Assembly: GCA_023488685.1 (NCBI GenBank)
Contig: JAMDDR010000433.1
Location: 1 to 64,000 of the forward strand
Source: Chloroflexota bacterium
GTDB taxonomy: Bacteria > Chloroflexota > Anaerolineae > J036 > Brachytrichaceae
DNA length: 64,000 nt
Direction: 5' to 3'
The notes under the pieces were generated by a model. It did not search any database. It was not told the origin of the DNA and saw nothing but the letters and a program-made list of their open reading frames with translations. Positions 61,440 to 64,000 of this stretch are shown here, piece after piece. Every line of letters begins with the position of its first letter. Position 1 is the stretch's first letter. The position numbers and the translations under genes were made by a program.

Positions 61440-62299
61440 TCCCCAGGCGTAGCACCCAGCGCGTTGTGGTCGACCGGGTGCGCGGCGCGGAAACGGCGCG
61501 CGAACGGGACGCGGTCGCCGTCGAGGAGCCGCTGGAAATCCGGCTCGTGTACGAGCGGGACGGTCAGCGCGCCGAGCAAAGCATCTCGATTACGATGCGC
61601 ACGCCGGGAGACGACTTTGAACTGGCCGCCGGCTTCCTGGTGGGGGAGGGCATTTTGCACCAGCCTGACGAGGTGCATCAGATCAGGTATTGTGTGGACC
61701 GTGCCAGGGAAGCGCAGGCCTATAACGTCGTGAGTGTGCACCTCCGCGCCGGCGTGACGTTTGACATGGACAAATTGGTGCGGCATTTCTACACCACGTC
61801 ATCGTGTGGGGTGTGTGGCAAGGCGTCACTCGATGCCCTGGAGATGCAGGCGTGCCCGTTGTTGCCACAAGACCGCCCGTGCGTCACTGCGCAGGTGGTG
61901 GGTGGGTTGGACGGCACACTACGGCGTGCGCAAGCCGTGTTTGATAAGACCGGAGGGTTGCACGCTGCTGCGCTGTTCGACACCAGCGGCCAGTTGATCA
62001 GTTTGCGTGAAGACGTGGGGCGGCACAATGCGGTCGACAAGCTCGTCGGCGAGCAATTCCTGGCGAAAAAGTTGCCGCTTTACACGACACTGATGATGGT
62101 GAGCAGCCGGGCCAGTTTCGAGATCATGCAGAAGGCACTGATGGCCGGCATCCCCATCGTTGCCGCCATGGGCGCGCCATCCAGCCTGGCGGTGGACATG
62201 GCGCGCCAATTTGGCATGACGCTCCTGGGTTTCGTGCGGGGAGAGCGTTTCAACGTTTACACGGGTGCGCACCGGATCACGAGTCTGAAGCCTGGATGA
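61436..62299 (+). CDS. fdhD: FdhD, formate dehydrogenase accessory sulfurtransferase
   Basis: A 287-residue protein. The catalytic [11 protein letters not shown] has the CxxC (C124, C127) that carries sulfur from a desulfurase to the Mo cofactor; [23 protein letters not shown] and [12 protein letters not shown] are also family motifs. The ATG at 61436 overlaps the stop of the FdhF-like gene (ATGA) and has AGGAGG upstream. Strong support that the upstream protein is a formate dehydrogenase. Confidence 0.95.
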   Translation: MIPRRSTQRVVVDRVRGAETARERDAVAVEEPLEIRLVYERDGQRAEQSISITMRTPGDDFELAAGFLVGEGILHQPDEVHQIRYCVDRAREAQAYNVVSVHLRAGVTFDMDKLVRHFYTTSSCGVCGKASLDALEMQACPLLPQDRPCVTAQVVGGLDGTLRRAQAVFDKTGGLHAAALFDTSGQLISLREDVGRHNAVDKLVGEQFLAKKLPLYTTLMMVSSRASFEIMQKALMAGIPIVAAMGAPSSLAVDMARQFGMTLLGFVRGERFNVYTGAHRITSLKPG

Positions 62300-62328
62300 G
62301 CCACTGGCATGTTATTTACAGACCAGTC

Positions 62329-62538
62329 TCACTTGGCGACAGTGCGGGCACCGTAGAGCGCTGCACCCTGGCGCGTCTTGTTCGCGCTGTGGTGTTGCGA
62401 GCGCGAGCCGCGGAATGCCGACACCAGGCGTTGTACGACACCAGACTTGGGCGTCATTGGCACGTACAATGCCTCCAACTGCGCGTTGTACTGAGAATAG
62501 CTTTGCCGCATTAAGTCGTAGTTAAGTTCGTTAAACAT
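62329..62538 (-). CDS. Small basic protein, unknown function
   Basis: A 69-residue protein. AGGAG lies about 8 bases before its ATG, so it is likely translated. The start MFNELNYDLMRQSYSQYN is hydrophilic; a helical middle (VVQRLVSAFRGSRSQ) and a basic, unstructured tail follow. No membrane helix. I recognise no family. Two GC-rich hairpins precede it. It is convergent with fdhD and divergent from the STAND regulator. Confidence 0.5.
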   Translation of the reverse strand: MFNELNYDLMRQSYSQYNAQLEALYVPMTPKSGVVQRLVSAFRGSRSQHHSANKTRQGAALYGARTVAK

Positions 62539-62735
62539 CACAAATCTCCTCTGTATACACCCCAGTTCACTGTCCTGGGTGAAACCTTTTTATTAATCCG
62601 CGCTATTATTGTTCGCGCGGTGTTGGAAAAGTTGACATTTTTTACCAGCGAGTGTGCCAACTGTCTTACCTGATTTACCAGGCGCCGGACGTCGCGGTAC
62701 AATTCGACCTTACGCTAAAACACCATGCAGGCTCA

Positions 62736-64000
62736 ATGGCAAGCACTTCCCTGGACTCAATTGCAACATTCGGCGAGCTGCTCAGATATCTACGGCGGCG
62801 AGCGCACCTGACTCAGCAGGATCTTGGTATCGCTGTGGGCTACTCCGCGGCACAAATCGCGCGCCTGGAGGCAGGCAAGCGCAAACCAGACCCCATGGTG
62901 GTGGCGGCGCATTTCGTCGGCGCACTCGATCTGGATCACGAACCCGAACTGGCAAAGCGTCTGACTGACCTGGCTACAACGAATCGCCGTGGATCAACAC
63001 TCAGAGACGTAAGCACGGCGCCACAGGCGGTGACGCGGTCCCAGCCAACCAATCTCCTCCCGCAACTCACGAGGTTTATCGGTCGTGAACAGCAACTGGT
63101 GGAGGTGAAAGGCTTACTGGCAAACAACCGCCTGGTAACGCTGACGGGCGCCGGTGGGGTGGGCAAGACACGCCTGGCTTATGAAGTCGCAGCATCTTAT
63201 CTGGGCGTTCATGATGGCGACCAAACGCTATTCGTGGACGGTGTCTGGTTGGTGGAGCTGGCACCCATTGCAGACCCCGGGTTGGTCCCCCACGCGGTTG
63301 CCGCCGGGCTGAGGTTGCCCGAGCAGCCCACGCGCGCTCATGCCGACGCACTCGCTGCCTACCTGCGTGACAAGCGGCTCCTGCTGGTGATCGATAACTG
63401 CGAGCACGTGATCGATGCTTGCGCGCAACTGGTCGAACAACTTCTGCGCATGTGCCCGGGGTTGCGCGTGTTAGCGACGAGTCGTGAGCCCCTACGTGTC
63501 CCAGGGGAAGTGGCCTGGCGGGTACCGGCGTTGGTTGCGCCCGACCCGGCCAATCTTCCCCCTTACGAGCGGTTGCTCGACTATGAGGCCGTGCAGTTAT
63601 TTGTCGAAACCGCTGTTGCGGTGCAGCCTGGCTTCAACCTGACGCCACACAATGTGGCTGCCATTGCGCAGATTTGCCACCGGTTGGATGGCCTGCCATT
63701 GGCGATTGAGATGGCCGCTGCGCAAGTGCCGGCAATGTCCATTGATGAGATTGCTGCCGGGTTGGACGACCGTTTTGCATTACTCACACTCACTTCCGGG
63801 GTACGCACCGCGTTGCCTCATCATCAAACACTGCATGCCACCCTGGATTGGAGCTACGACCTGCTGAGCAAACCGGAACAAGTGTTATTGGCGCGGTTGT
63901 ATGTCTTCGTCGGCGGTTGGACTGCCGATGCGGCGAAGAGCGTATGCGCGGATCCCTCGCCGGTGAACCATCTCCCGGCAGGACAGGCACAGCCGATGAT
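62736..64000 (+). CDS. XRE-type helix-turn-helix / STAND ATPase regulator (partial, 3' end outside)
   Basis: The reading frame runs off the end of the window, so only the first 421 residues are seen. An XRE DNA-binding domain (FGELLRYLRRRAHLTQQDLG, SAAQIARLEAGKRKPD) occupies residues about 11-75; a NB-ARC-type STAND ATPase follows: RFIGREQQLVEVKGLL, Walker A GAGGVGKTRLA, Walker B LLLVIDNCEHV, TSREPLRVPGE, and LPLAIEMAAAQ. A long sensor tail would be expected next. Such proteins are AfsR/GutR-like regulators, frequent in filamentous Chloroflexota. Confidence 0.9.
   Translation, partial: MASTSLDSIATFGELLRYLRRRAHLTQQDLGIAVGYSAAQIARLEAGKRKPDPMVVAAHFVGALDLDHEPELAKRLTDLATTNRRGSTLRDVSTAPQAVTRSQPTNLLPQLTRFIGREQQLVEVKGLLANNRLVTLTGAGGVGKTRLAYEVAASYLGVHDGDQTLFVDGVWLVELAPIADPGLVPHAVAAGLRLPEQPTRAHADALAAYLRDKRLLLVIDNCEHVIDACAQLVEQLLRMCPGLRVLATSREPLRVPGEVAWRVPALVAPDPANLPPYERLLDYEAVQLFVETAVAVQPGFNLTPHNVAAIAQICHRLDGLPLAIEMAAAQVPAMSIDEIAAGLDDRFALLTLTSGVRTALPHHQTLHATLDWSYDLLSKPEQVLLARLYVFVGGWTADAAKSVCADPSPVNHLPAGQAQPM

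Noticed and set aside
1-64000. CRISPR array, IS element or prophage
   Set aside because: No regularly spaced direct repeats of 25-40 bases, no transposase, integrase or phage structural gene seen.

Overview
The window looks like a chromosomal segment of a Chloroflexota bacterium (Anaerolineae/Caldilineae-like). This is inferred from gene content and not from a marker-gene search. Supporting signs are the UbiA/UbiD/UbiE set of the menaquinone type, RNase J, a SHMT-GcvT fusion, AfsR-like STAND regulators, secreted proteins with a basic/aromatic C-terminal tail, and many short period-7 tandem repeats. The DNA is GC-rich and gene-dense, with no CRISPR array, transposase or prophage. One tRNA (His) is present.

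Layout. (1) 1-5833, minus strand: a quinone-biosynthesis run (UbiD, UbiA, UbiE) interleaved with an NMT1/THI5-type ABC importer; a 45-bp palindromic element sits in frame inside ubiD. (2) 5870-10085, minus: threonine catabolism (tdh-kbl), a PhyH dioxygenase and a medium-chain dehydrogenase. (3) 10493-18476, plus: a LiaS/NarL-type two-component system, a degenerate receiver, and an unusual redox module. The module has a four-cluster Fe-S protein, an ActC/NrfD-type quinol membrane subunit, a membrane-anchored cupredoxin-like protein and two lipoproteins; no catalytic molybdoenzyme or cytochrome lies beside it. A response-regulator remnant follows. (4) 18818-26853: uridine-kinase-like protein, cupin, M20 peptidase, the main sigma factor, DUF177, dnaA, and a deaminase fused to a CYTH domain.

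(5) 26928-37273: EamA transporter behind tandem terminator hairpins, FHA-winged-helix regulator, MgtC, RNase J, homoserine dehydrogenase, SCO1, TrpA, a beta-helix protein, a flavin reductase and glycerate 2-kinase. (6) 37339-42599: a DUF4349 lipoprotein, a PspA / coiled-coil membrane protein / NfeD / SPFH envelope-stress operon, RimI-like acetyltransferase, and tRNA-His with a clear promoter and terminator. (7) 42598-57556: C45 peptidase, Rsh (RelA/SpoT) with two insertions, a three-part SHMT/degenerate GcvT/GcvT polypeptide, PfkA, a second UbiA-type prenyltransferase, PCMT, a secreted subtilisin, an MBL hydrolase, a YdjM-like membrane protein and an unknown protein. (8) 57878-62299: a one-carbon oxidation module (glutathione-independent formaldehyde dehydrogenase, Mo formate dehydrogenase-like protein, FdhD), then a small unknown protein and the start of an XRE-STAND regulator running off the window.

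Main themes are respiration and quinone chemistry (regions 1, 3, 7), one-carbon/glycine/serine metabolism (tdh-kbl, SHMT-GcvT, glycerate kinase, formaldehyde and formate dehydrogenases) and envelope stress. The points most worth a second look are the NrfD-cupredoxin module, the deaminase-CYTH fusion, the SHMT-GcvT-GcvT fusion whose linker is made of a short tandem repeat, and the palindromic insertion in ubiD.
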